37,591 bases of DNA, taken from an uncultured Thermomicrobiales bacterium. Its GTDB lineage: Bacteria > Chloroflexota > Chloroflexia > Thermomicrobiales > UBA6265. This document shows, one piece after another, positions 24,170-31,375 of the stretch. The stretch is from contig CADCWL010000056.1 in the NCBI GenBank assembly GCA_902806405.1, positions 1 to 37,591 of the forward strand, in the 5' to 3' direction. The translations under genes and the position numbers were made by a program. Positions within the stretch are counted from its first letter, which is position 1, and each line of letters opens with the position of its first letter. Below the pieces are notes generated by a model. The model searched no databases. It was not told the origin of the DNA and worked only from the letters and a program-made list of their open reading frames with translations.

Positions 24170-25407
24170 GCACCCCCCAACGCCGCCCCTTGCCCGCGAC
24201 CCGGCCCTCGGATTACGAAGCGATCGTCGTCGGCGCCGGTCCGGGGGGGAGCGCGACGGCCGCGTTGCTGGCGGACGCCGGGCACCGCGTGCTGGTGCTC
24301 GACAAGGCCGGCTTTCCTCGACATAAGGCGTGTTCCGAGTACGTCAACCCGGAGGGGGCACGCCTGCTCCGGGATCTCGAGGTGGAGGAGGAGGCGCTGG
24401 CACTGGGGGCGCACCGGATGGCGGCGATGCTGATCCATACCCCCGGCGGCGGCCGCTTCCTGGCCGATTTCGCGGAGGCGGAGGTGGGCCGTGCCGCGCT
24501 GGGCCTCTCCCGCCACAAATTGGATCACCTGCTGCTCCGCCGCGCGACGGCGGCGGGGGCGGAGGTGATGGAGCGCGCCCACGTCCGGGATGTGTTGGTC
24601 GAGCGGGGGAGCGTCGTCGGGGTGGCGGCGACGATCGACGGCGCGCGGGCGGAGCTGCGGGCGCCGCTCGTCGTCGGCGCCGACGGGCACCACTCGGTCG
24701 TCTCCCGCGCCCTCGGGCTCGACGCGGCGCCGCCCTGGCCGCGCAAGACGGGGCTCGTCGCCCACTACCGGGGCGTGACGGGTCTGGACGCCTGGGGTGA
24801 GATGCACGTCGGCCGGCACGGCTACGCAGGACTGGCGCCGTTGGAGGACGGTCTCACCAACGTCGCCTTCGTTGCCGACGCCGCCGTCGTCTCGGGCCGG
24901 GACGGCCCGCTGGAACGATTCTTCGAGGGCGGCCTGGCGCGGCTGCCAGCGGTCGCGACGAAGCTGGCCGGGGCGGAGCGGGTGGGCGGCATCCGTGGCG
25001 TCGGCCCGATGGCGCGGCGGGCACGACGGACGGCCGGCGACGGCTTCCTGCTGGTCGGCGATGCGGCGAGCTTCCTCGATCCCTTCACGGGGGAGGGAAT
25101 CTACGAGGCGCTGCGCGCCGCCCACCTCGCTGCCCCAGTCGCGAGCGCCGCGCTGCGCGCGGGAGACGTCTCCGCCGCAACCCTGACGCCCTACCGCGCC
25201 GCCCGCCGCCGCGCCTTCTTCGCCAAGCGGCAGGTCTGCTGGCTGGTCCAGGGTTTCGTCCACGCCCCCGCCCTGCTCGACTACGCGGCGGCGCGGCTCG
25301 ACCGGCGTCCGGCGCTCGGCCGCACCCTGGCCGGGGTGCTGGGGGACTTCCGCCCCGCTCAGCAGGCACTCTCGCCCGTCTTCCTGGCGCGCCTCCTGCG
25401 GCCGTAA
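24166..25407 (+). CDS. FAD-dependent oxidoreductase, geranylgeranyl reductase/hydroxylase family
   Basis: A protein of 413 residues. The dinucleotide fold is YEAIVVGAGPGGSATAALLA (GxGxxG 23-28) with the ribose-binding acidic residue at VLDK (Asp46). FPRHKACSEYVNPEGARLL is the family motif next to it. The DG motif is VVGADGHHSVVSRALG and the GD motif FLLVGDAASFLDPFTGEG. Related proteins reduce isoprenoid double bonds or hydroxylate aromatic rings. Position after a methyltransferase and before a cyclase-like gene and a ketosynthase fits a tailoring flavoenzyme (inference). It starts on the overlapping ATGA. Confidence 0.92.
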   Translation: MSTPQRRPLPATRPSDYEAIVVGAGPGGSATAALLADAGHRVLVLDKAGFPRHKACSEYVNPEGARLLRDLEVEEEALALGAHRMAAMLIHTPGGGRFLADFAEAEVGRAALGLSRHKLDHLLLRRATAAGAEVMERAHVRDVLVERGSVVGVAATIDGARAELRAPLVVGADGHHSVVSRALGLDAAPPWPRKTGLVAHYRGVTGLDAWGEMHVGRHGYAGLAPLEDGLTNVAFVADAAVVSGRDGPLERFFEGGLARLPAVATKLAGAERVGGIRGVGPMARRARRTAGDGFLLVGDAASFLDPFTGEGIYEALRAAHLAAPVASAALRAGDVSAATLTPYRAARRRAFFAKRQVCWLVQGFVHAPALLDYAAARLDRRPALGRTLAGVLGDFRPAQQALSPVFLARLLRP

Positions 25408-25473
25408 CGACAGAGTCGAGGGTTGGAGGGGGATTGAGGCATCCCCGTCGGGACGAACGACACCCCTTCCCCT

Positions 25474-25549
25474 GTCGTCCCAACCAGGGAGGAATCTCTT
25501 CACCTGGGCGTAGGCATGGGAGACTTTCCGCGTTCTTCGGGATGACGGC
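25474..25549. repeat. degenerate dispersed palindromic repeat
   Basis: GTCGTCCC (25474-25481) pairs with GGGATGAC (25539-25546) with one mismatch, and TCGGGATGACGGC (25537-25549) is identical to the right arm of the element at 31259-31271. Both copies also hold CACCTGG (25501 and 31235). It occupies most of the 242-base gap between the FAD enzyme and SRPBCC genes; no other gene is seen there. Confidence 0.6.
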
Positions 25550-25649
25550 GATGCGGGTCGGTGCTTGCCGGCGCGAGGCGGTTGCCTCCCCTAAGTCGGT
25601 TGTCTGTCTCTCGTCCCTCACCCCCCGACCCCCGACAACGGAGGCTTCC

Positions 25650-26144
25650 ATGCACACCGAGAATACCGTCACCATGCGCGGCGACCTCGACCGGATCGTC
25701 CAGCTTGCCGCCGACGTGGAGGACTGGCCCACGCTCCTCCCGCACTACCGGTGGGTCACGCTGCTCGAAGGCGGCGGCGATCGCAAGGTCGTCGAGATGG
25801 CCGCCCGGCGAGAGCGGATCCCGGTGAAGTGGCGGGCGATCCAGGAGATCCGGCGGGATGGCCCGACACCGGTGATCCTCTACCGCCACATCTGGGGCGT
25901 GACCGAGGGGATGACCGTCGACTGGACCTTCGAGCCGAGCGGCGATGCCGTCGTCGTGCGGATCGGGCACGACTTCCGGCCGCGCTGGCCACTCGGCCCG
26001 CTGCGGCCCCTCGCCGGCCCGATCGCCGAGCGGGTCGTCGGCCCCCACTTCGTCGCCTATATCGCCGGCCAGACGCTGGCGACGATCAAGGCCACGGTGG
26101 AGCGGGAGCGGGCGGCGGCCGGGGTGCCGTCGGCGGTCACGTAG
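25650..26144 (+). CDS. SRPBCC (START-like) aromatase/cyclase-type protein
   Basis: A protein of 164 residues from the ATG at 25650 with GGAGG at 25640-25644. VTMRGDLDRIVQLAADVEDW, PTLLPHYRWVTLLEGGG, and VVRIGHDFRPRWPLGPL follow the polyketide cyclase/dehydrase SRPBCC pattern (hydrophobic pocket, C-terminal long helix VAYIAGQTLATIKATVERER). In type II polyketide clusters such proteins fold and dehydrate poly-beta-keto chains; others are lipid carriers. Its place between a flavoenzyme and a ketosynthase favours a cyclase-like role (inference). Confidence 0.85.
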   Translation: MHTENTVTMRGDLDRIVQLAADVEDWPTLLPHYRWVTLLEGGGDRKVVEMAARRERIPVKWRAIQEIRRDGPTPVILYRHIWGVTEGMTVDWTFEPSGDAVVVRIGHDFRPRWPLGPLRPLAGPIAERVVGPHFVAYIAGQTLATIKATVERERAAAGVPSAVT

Positions 26145-26190
26145 CGTCTTCCCTCGTTATCATTCCGCCGGCACCTGTTGGGGAGGAACG

Positions 26191-26226
26191 ATGACCGTCA
26201 GTTCTCGTTCTCAAGCTGAAGGCTGA
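26191..26226 (+). CDS. possible 11-residue leader peptide before the ketosynthase
   Basis: ATG at 26191 is preceded by GGGGAGGAACG, the best ribosome binding site near the ketosynthase, and encodes MTVSSRSQAEG before TGA at 26224. The ketosynthase ATG follows 6 bases later with a weak site of its own, and its first codons (MTDSSRR) mimic the leader. Reinitiation or a small insertion that displaced the old start would both explain this. Confidence 0.4.
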   Translation: MTVSSRSQAEG

Positions 26227-26232
26227 TAGCTG

Positions 26233-27474
26233 ATGACCGATAGCTCCCGTCGCGTCGCGATCACCGGTATCGGGCCGATCACCCCGATCGGCAACGGGGT
26301 CGACGGGCTCTGGGATGGGGTCCGGCGGGGCGAGTCGGCGGTGCGGCCGATCAGCCGCTTCGACCCCGCCCCCTTCTCCTGCCGGGTCGCCGCCGAGGTG
26401 GAGTTCGAGGCGCTCGACTTCATGGACCCGAAGCGGGCTCACCGCCTCGACCGCTTCTCCCAGATCGGCCTCGCATGCGCCCAGATGGCGCTCGCAGATG
26501 CCCGGCTCTCCCCGGCCCAGGCGGCGGCGGCCGGGATGGGGATCTACACGGGCTCGGCGCTTGGCGGGATCGCCTTCGCCGAGGAGCAGCACGGCGTCTT
26601 CGTCGAGCGCGGCATCCGCGCGATCAGCCCGCTGCTAGCGCTCTCTGTCTTTGGCGGTGCCGCCAGCTCCGCGGTCGCGATCGAGCTGGGGCTGACGGGA
26701 CCCTCCGTCGCCAACGCCAACTCCTGCGCCTCCGGCGCGATCGCCCTGGGCGAGGCGGCCCGCCTGATCCGCGACGGCCGAGCCGAAGTGATGCTCGCCG
26801 GCGGCGTCGAGGCGCCGCTCGCCCCCCTCACCTTCGGCGCCTTCTCCCTGATCAAGGTCCTCTCCGGTCGCAACGACGACCCAGCCACCGCCAGCCGCCC
26901 CTTCGACGCCGACCGCGACGGCTTCGTCATGGCCGAAGGCGGCGCCCTGCTGGTGCTGGAGGAGTACGGCCGGGCCGTCCGCCGCGGTGCCCACGTCTAC
27001 GCCGAACTGGTCGGCTACGCGACGACCAACGATGCCCACCACATGACCGCGCCCCGCCCCGACGCCGCCGAGACAGCCCGGGCGATGACGGGGGCGCTCT
27101 GCGACGCCGGCCTCGCGCCCGAACAGATCGGCTACATCAACGCTCATGCCTCCTCGACCGTCCTCAACGACGGTACCGAGTGTCGCGCCATCCGCCGTGC
27201 CCTCGGCGCCCATGCCGACCGGGTGGCAGTCAGCGGCACCAAGGGGCTCCACGCCCACGCCCTCGGCGCCACCGGTGCGATCGAGGCCGCGATCTGCGCC
27301 CTCGCCCTGGAGCGCGGCCACCTCCCCGGCACCGCCAACCTCCGATCCCAGGACCCCGAGTGCGACCTCGACGTGGTTCCCCCCGGCGGCCGCGACGAGC
27401 GGGTCCCTTACCTGCTGACCAACTCCTTCGGCTTCGGCGGGATCAACGCGAGCCTGGTACTCGGGGCGGCGTAG
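26233..27474 (+). CDS. FabF-like beta-ketoacyl synthase
   Basis: A protein of 413 residues with the full KAS I/II active site: Cys165 (NANSCASGAIALGEA), His305 (YINAHASST), Lys337 and His342 (GTKGLHAHALGATGAIEA). RVAITGIGPITPIGNG and the end NSFGFGGINASLVL are typical. It makes C-C bonds by decarboxylative condensation of malonyl-ACP. Changes at well-conserved places (NAHASS for NAHGTS, SCASG for ACATG) mark it as a specialised synthase rather than the housekeeping FabF, and no acyl carrier protein, FabG or FabZ accompanies it. It is the last gene of the putative pathway MT-FAD-SRPBCC-KS. The start at 26233 is chosen for homology; the site before it is weak. Confidence 0.92.
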   Translation: MTDSSRRVAITGIGPITPIGNGVDGLWDGVRRGESAVRPISRFDPAPFSCRVAAEVEFEALDFMDPKRAHRLDRFSQIGLACAQMALADARLSPAQAAAAGMGIYTGSALGGIAFAEEQHGVFVERGIRAISPLLALSVFGGAASSAVAIELGLTGPSVANANSCASGAIALGEAARLIRDGRAEVMLAGGVEAPLAPLTFGAFSLIKVLSGRNDDPATASRPFDADRDGFVMAEGGALLVLEEYGRAVRRGAHVYAELVGYATTNDAHHMTAPRPDAAETARAMTGALCDAGLAPEQIGYINAHASSTVLNDGTECRAIRRALGAHADRVAVSGTKGLHAHALGATGAIEAAICALALERGHLPGTANLRSQDPECDLDVVPPGGRDERVPYLLTNSFGFGGINASLVLGAA

Positions 27475-27857
27475 CGGGCGATAGGCAGGTGGCGGGAGGC
27501 GTGGGAGACCGAGAGGTATAGCGTCCGACCTCCATCGAAAGAGGTGGTGTTCCCTCGAGTCGGTGCAGGTCAAACAACAGGGTCGGTTGGTTCGCTTCAC
27601 GGCCCGGCACGGGGCCATGGTGGACGGCCGAGCGCCCACCGTGGTTCGCTCCGATACGGCCCACGGCGGTGCGCATCGCGCTCCCCTCGACTGGAGCGGC
27701 AGGGTTATCGACAAGACGCCTCCCTGCCTGACAAGCCGCATGATCGGGTGTCGAAGGAAGGCGTCGCGGATATCAGGGGCAATGGGCCCGCTGATGGGAT
27801 GTTCTTGCAAAGGCCGAAACCGCGAGCGTACCAGCCGCGGTGACGCCCCCCGACAGC
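27475..27857 (+). other. 383-base stretch without a recognisable gene
   Basis: Open frames exist on both strands but none gives a sequence I recognise. There is an imperfect dyad CCATGGTGG...CCCACCGTGG near 27617-27646 and local AT-richer patches (about 27550-27600). It may hold a remnant of a gene or insertion element. Confidence 0.3.
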
Positions 27858-28271
27858 ATGGGAGACAAGGAGCAAGCCGACCAGCGGTTCGGCCGCTTCA
27901 GCCTCCGCCTCCGGGCCGGGACTATCCCTCCGACGCTCCGTCCGCGCTTCGAGAAGGATGCGCTGCTTTTCCTCCTACCCGACGACCCAGAATTCCCCGA
28001 GCAGGAGATATTGGCAGCGGCCGGCTGCGGCCGGCGCGGTCAGAACGTCCATCTTCATCACGTCCGCGTCGCCGACTTATGCGACGTCCGGAGCCGGCGC
28101 CCCATCGGGACGGAGCCCGGTACCCGACGCCCGACCGACGAATCGGAAACCGGCGGGGTCCTGACCAACCAGATCCTCGGGATTCTCGGGGAAGACGGGA
28201 CGTGCCGCGACACCGACGAGCCGCTCCCGATCCCGTGCGACGACGAAGACGATAGGTTCTTCAGATTCTGA
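27858..28271 (+). CDS. hypothetical acidic protein
   Basis: A frame of 137 residues from the ATG at 27858 (MGDKEQADQRFGRFSLRLRA) or 143 from the GTG at 27840; neither has a clear ribosome binding site. The middle, RPRFEKDALLFLLPDDPEFP and EQEILAAAGCGRRGQNVHLH, looks like folded protein; the end is very acidic with an aromatic tail (CDDEDDRFFRF). There are four Cys and several His residues but no zinc pattern that I can name. No family is recognised. Its codon use is less GC3-biased than its neighbours, which may mean foreign origin or a chance frame. Confidence 0.42.
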   Translation: MGDKEQADQRFGRFSLRLRAGTIPPTLRPRFEKDALLFLLPDDPEFPEQEILAAAGCGRRGQNVHLHHVRVADLCDVRSRRPIGTEPGTRRPTDESETGGVLTNQILGILGEDGTCRDTDEPLPIPCDDEDDRFFRF

Positions 28272-28406
28272 GCGTCGCGGCCCGGCCCCGGATCACGCTT
28301 GGTGGCCGCACCCGGCCACCCTTCGTCCGCCGATCCGGCCTCCTCGGATCGGCCGTCGGTGACATTCGCTGTCGCCGGCCGGTGAGATCGCGCGCTGCGG
28401 CGGGAG

Positions 28407-28459
28407 GGTCCGTCCGCCGGACGGACCGCGTTGACGCCGCCGCCCCCCGCTGCTACCGT
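28407..28459 (+). promoter_or_regulatory. palindromic operator and promoter ahead of the fucosidase gene
   Basis: GGTCCGTCCG-C-CGGACGGACC at 28407-28427 is a perfect palindrome with 10-bp arms. Three bases later begins TTGACG (28431-28436), then 17 bases to TACCGT (28454-28459). Transcription would start near 28466, about 70 bases before the GTG at 28537. An operator directly upstream of the -35 suggests control by sugar availability (inference). Confidence 0.55.
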
Positions 28460-28536
28460 GCCCGCCGTTCCCGCGCGCTGACGATGTGGCCCGGCGCGCC
28501 CCCGGCGGCAGGAGGCCGCGAGTTCGGAGGCCCGGC

Positions 28537-29931
28537 GTGGAGACGGACCGCCCCGTAATGCCCGCCGCCGAGGTCGCGCCGGGGCAGCCGCCGCGGACGC
28601 TTCCCGCCTGGTTCGCGGACGCCAAGCTCGGCATCTTCGTCCACTGGGGCCTCTACTCGGTCCCGGCCTGGGCGCCGACGACCGGTCCGCTGACCGAGGT
28701 GGTCGCCAACGAGGGGTGGCAAGCCTGGTTTCGGCGCAACCCCTATGCGGAGTGGTACTGGAACTCCCTGAGTGTGCCGGGCAGCCCGACAGCCGAGCAC
28801 CACCGGACAACCTACGGCGCGGACACGCCCTATGAGGCCTTTGTCCCCCACTTCGACGCCGCGAACGCCGGCTGGGACCCGGCGGCGTGGGCCGCGCTCT
28901 TCCGAGATGTCGGCGCCCGCTACGTCGTCCTGACCACCAAGCACCACGACGGTTTCCGGCTCTGGCCGAGCGCCGACCCGAACCCGGTCAAAGGCCCTTA
29001 CCACGCCGCGCGCGACCTGGTCGGGGACCTGACCGGCGCGGTCCGCGCCGCCGGCCTGCGGATGGGCCTCTACTACTCCGGCGGTCTCGACTGGGCCTTC
29101 CACGCGGCGGTCACCACCGACCTGCCCGCACTCGCCGCCGCCGTCCCCCAGGACCCGGCCTACGTCGCCTACGTCGACCGCCAGTGGCGCGAGTTGATCG
29201 AGCGCTACCGGCCGAGCGTCCTCTGGGCAGACATCGGCCACCCCCGCGCCTTCGACGCGGAGGCGCTCTTCGCCTACTACTACGCCACGGTTTCGGACGG
29301 GGTCGTCAACGACCGCTTCCGGCTCAACCCCGATCTCTCGCCCGCCGCCCACGCCGATTTCCGGACAGCCGAGTACGCGCCCGACCAGCAGCTCTCGCCA
29401 GCGCCGTACGAGGCGACGCGCGGCGTCGGCTTTTCGTTCGGCCACAATCGGAACGAGGGGGACGAGAGCTTCATCTCCGTCCCCGACCTGGTCCGCTTCT
29501 TCGTCGACACGGTCGCCAAGAACGGCAACCTCCTCCTCAACGTCGGACCGACCGCCGCCGGCGAGATCCCGCCCGGCCAGCGGGCACGGCTGGAGGGCCT
29601 CGGCGCCTGGTTGCACCTCAACGGCGAGGCAATCTTTGGGACCCGCCCCTGGCCCGTCGCTGAGGGGACCGCTGCGGACGGCACCCCGCTCCGCTTCACT
29701 CGGACGGACGACGCGCTCTACGTGCTCCTCCTCGATCGACCGGTGAGCGGTGCGTTCGCCCTGCCCGGACTCCGTGCCGCCCCCGGGACGACGGTGCGTC
29801 TCCTCGGCCGGAACGCTCCACTCGCCTGGTCCCAGGTGGGCGAGGCCATCGAGCTGTCGCTTCCCCACGACCTGCCCGACTCCCCGGCCCACGCGCTGGC
29901 CTTCTCCCCCGTCCCGGAGCGAGGCGGCTAG
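28537..29931 (+). CDS. GH29 alpha-L-fucosidase, cytoplasmic
   Basis: A protein of 464 residues. The GTG at 28537 has CGGAGG at 28525-28530; an ATG at 28558 is the alternative. GH29 hallmarks: WFADAKLGIFVHWGLYSVPAW (in parts), YVVLTTKHHDGFRLWPS (135-140 KHHDGF), and the catalytic nucleophile Asp232 in PSVLWADIGHP. GNLLLNVGPTAAGEIP closes the catalytic domain, followed by a small beta-sandwich (DGTPLRFTRTDDALYVLLLD). There is no signal peptide, so it acts on imported fucosides. It releases L-fucose from glycans or glycosides. A sugar ABC transporter starts 157 bases downstream, in the same direction. Confidence 0.93.
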   Translation: METDRPVMPAAEVAPGQPPRTLPAWFADAKLGIFVHWGLYSVPAWAPTTGPLTEVVANEGWQAWFRRNPYAEWYWNSLSVPGSPTAEHHRTTYGADTPYEAFVPHFDAANAGWDPAAWAALFRDVGARYVVLTTKHHDGFRLWPSADPNPVKGPYHAARDLVGDLTGAVRAAGLRMGLYYSGGLDWAFHAAVTTDLPALAAAVPQDPAYVAYVDRQWRELIERYRPSVLWADIGHPRAFDAEALFAYYYATVSDGVVNDRFRLNPDLSPAAHADFRTAEYAPDQQLSPAPYEATRGVGFSFGHNRNEGDESFISVPDLVRFFVDTVAKNGNLLLNVGPTAAGEIPPGQRARLEGLGAWLHLNGEAIFGTRPWPVAEGTAADGTPLRFTRTDDALYVLLLDRPVSGAFALPGLRAAPGTTVRLLGRNAPLAWSQVGEAIELSLPHDLPDSPAHALAFSPVPERGG

Positions 29932-30088
29932 CGCGTGGGCCGGGCGGCGGGCGGAAGGAGGAGCCGACGGGGACGATCACCGGAATCGGCGAGCAGGCAG
30001 GAACAACCGGTACGATGAAGAGCCGGGCGGTGCCGTCCGGCGAAGCGCAGACGACGGCGCGGGGGGAGCCCGGCCGAAAGGAGACCCG

Positions 30089-31117
30089 ATGACGCCGATG
30101 GTTCGGATGCGGCACGCCTGGTCGGCGGTTTCGGTGGTGCTGCTCTTTGCCCTCACCCTTGGTGCGGGCGCGGTCAGGGGCCAGGACGCTTCGCCGGCGG
30201 CGAGCCCGGCCTCCGTCGAGGAGCGGTTGAACCAGTTCGGGCCGGTCGAGGCGAGCGAGGAGTACCGCATTGCCTTCATGCAGCCTTACCCGAACCTGAC
30301 CTTCTGGCAGATCCTGCAGGCCGCACTCGAGGAGCGGGCCGCCGCCGCCGGGGTCGAGGTCGACGTCATCGCCCTCAGCTCGGGCGACGTCTCCGAACAG
30401 GTCTCGCAGATGGAGGACGCCGTTACCCAGGGTTACGACGGCATCATCCTCGGCACTATCGACGCCGCCGGCATCGTGCCGGGGATCGAGGCCGCGAACG
30501 AGGCCGACATCCCGGTCCTGGCGGTGGACACCGCGCCGGCTGGCGGCGAACTGGTCAGCCTGGTCCAGACCGACAACGTCGCCGCCGCCGGGGTCGCCGG
30601 GGCATTCATTGCCGAGCAGATCGACGGCAGCGGCAAGGTCCTCAACCTCCAGGGTGACCTCGCCAACCAGACCGGCCAGGCCCGCAGCGAGGGGGTCGAG
30701 GCGGCGCTCGCCGAGTTCCCCGAGATCGAGGTGATCTCCCAGACGACCAACTGGCAGCAGGACCAGGCGGTCGCCGTCACCGAGAACGTCCTGACCTCCG
30801 ACCCGGAGATCGCGGCGATCTTCGCCGCCAGCGACGATCCCGCCCTCGGCGCCCTCCAGGTGATCGAGGAGGCCGGCCGCGACGACATCGTGCTGGTCGG
30901 CTTCGACGCCAACCCGGAGGCGGTCCAGGCGGTCGCGAGCGGCCGCTTCGCGGGCGAGATTGCCCAGTTCCCGGCGGTGATGGGCGCGGTCGGCGTCGAC
31001 CTCCTGGTTCGCCACCTTAACGGCGAGGAAGTGCCCGAGCTGGTTGACTCCGGCTCGGCCCTGATCACCCAGGAGAACGTCGATCAGTTCCTCGGCGCGG
31101 CGACGCCGGAGGCGTAG
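30089..31117 (+). CDS. sugar ABC transporter substrate-binding protein (RbsB type)
   Basis: A protein of 342 residues with GAAAGGAG at 30076-30083. Signal peptide about 1-31 (VVLLFALTLGAGAVRGQ), then a short Ala/Ser/Pro linker (DASPAASPASVEE). No lipobox Cys is evident. The mature part is a Peripla_BP_4 fold: YRIAFMQPYPNLTFWQILQA, QVSQMEDAVTQGYDGIILGT, VLAVDTAP, and VLVGFDANPEAVQAVASGRF. This class binds monosaccharides such as ribose, xylose, fucose, galactose or autoinducer-2. Being next to an alpha-L-fucosidase makes L-fucose a fair guess (inference). Confidence 0.93.
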   Translation: MTPMVRMRHAWSAVSVVLLFALTLGAGAVRGQDASPAASPASVEERLNQFGPVEASEEYRIAFMQPYPNLTFWQILQAALEERAAAAGVEVDVIALSSGDVSEQVSQMEDAVTQGYDGIILGTIDAAGIVPGIEAANEADIPVLAVDTAPAGGELVSLVQTDNVAAAGVAGAFIAEQIDGSGKVLNLQGDLANQTGQARSEGVEAALAEFPEIEVISQTTNWQQDQAVAVTENVLTSDPEIAAIFAASDDPALGALQVIEEAGRDDIVLVGFDANPEAVQAVASGRFAGEIAQFPAVMGAVGVDLLVRHLNGEEVPELVDSGSALITQENVDQFLGAATPEA

Positions 31118-31193
31118 GGCAGGGGTCGGGGAGATGAGGCGCCGGGGCGAGGGGCTCCCCGAGAGTTCCTGTCACGGCGCCCGCCCCCCGTTC

Positions 31194-31271
31194 GCCGTCA
31201 TCCCGAGGCGCGAGCGACCGCTCCGCAGGGCTCCCACCTGGCAGGGCTGCTTCGGGCGTCGGGATGACGGC
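31194..31271. repeat. 78-bp dispersed palindromic repeat inside the sugar transporter operon
   Basis: GCCGTCATCCCGA (31194-31206) and TCGGGATGACGGC (31259-31271) are a perfect 13-bp inverted repeat around a 52-base centre. The right arm recurs at 25537-25549. It lies in the 258-base gap between the binding-protein and ATPase genes. Confidence 0.75.
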
Positions 31272-31375
31272 AAGCCAGGGCAGGTCGGACCGGCGCTCCG
31301 AGTCCGGCCGCTGGCCGGGCCGGCAGCCTGCCGCCCGTCCCCCATTCCCCAATGCTCCGTCCAGGAGAAACGCGT

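Noticed and set aside
26635-27810. Minus-strand frame opposite the ketosynthase
   Set aside because: The sequence is an antisense shadow; the plus-strand ketosynthase has an intact active site and normal length.
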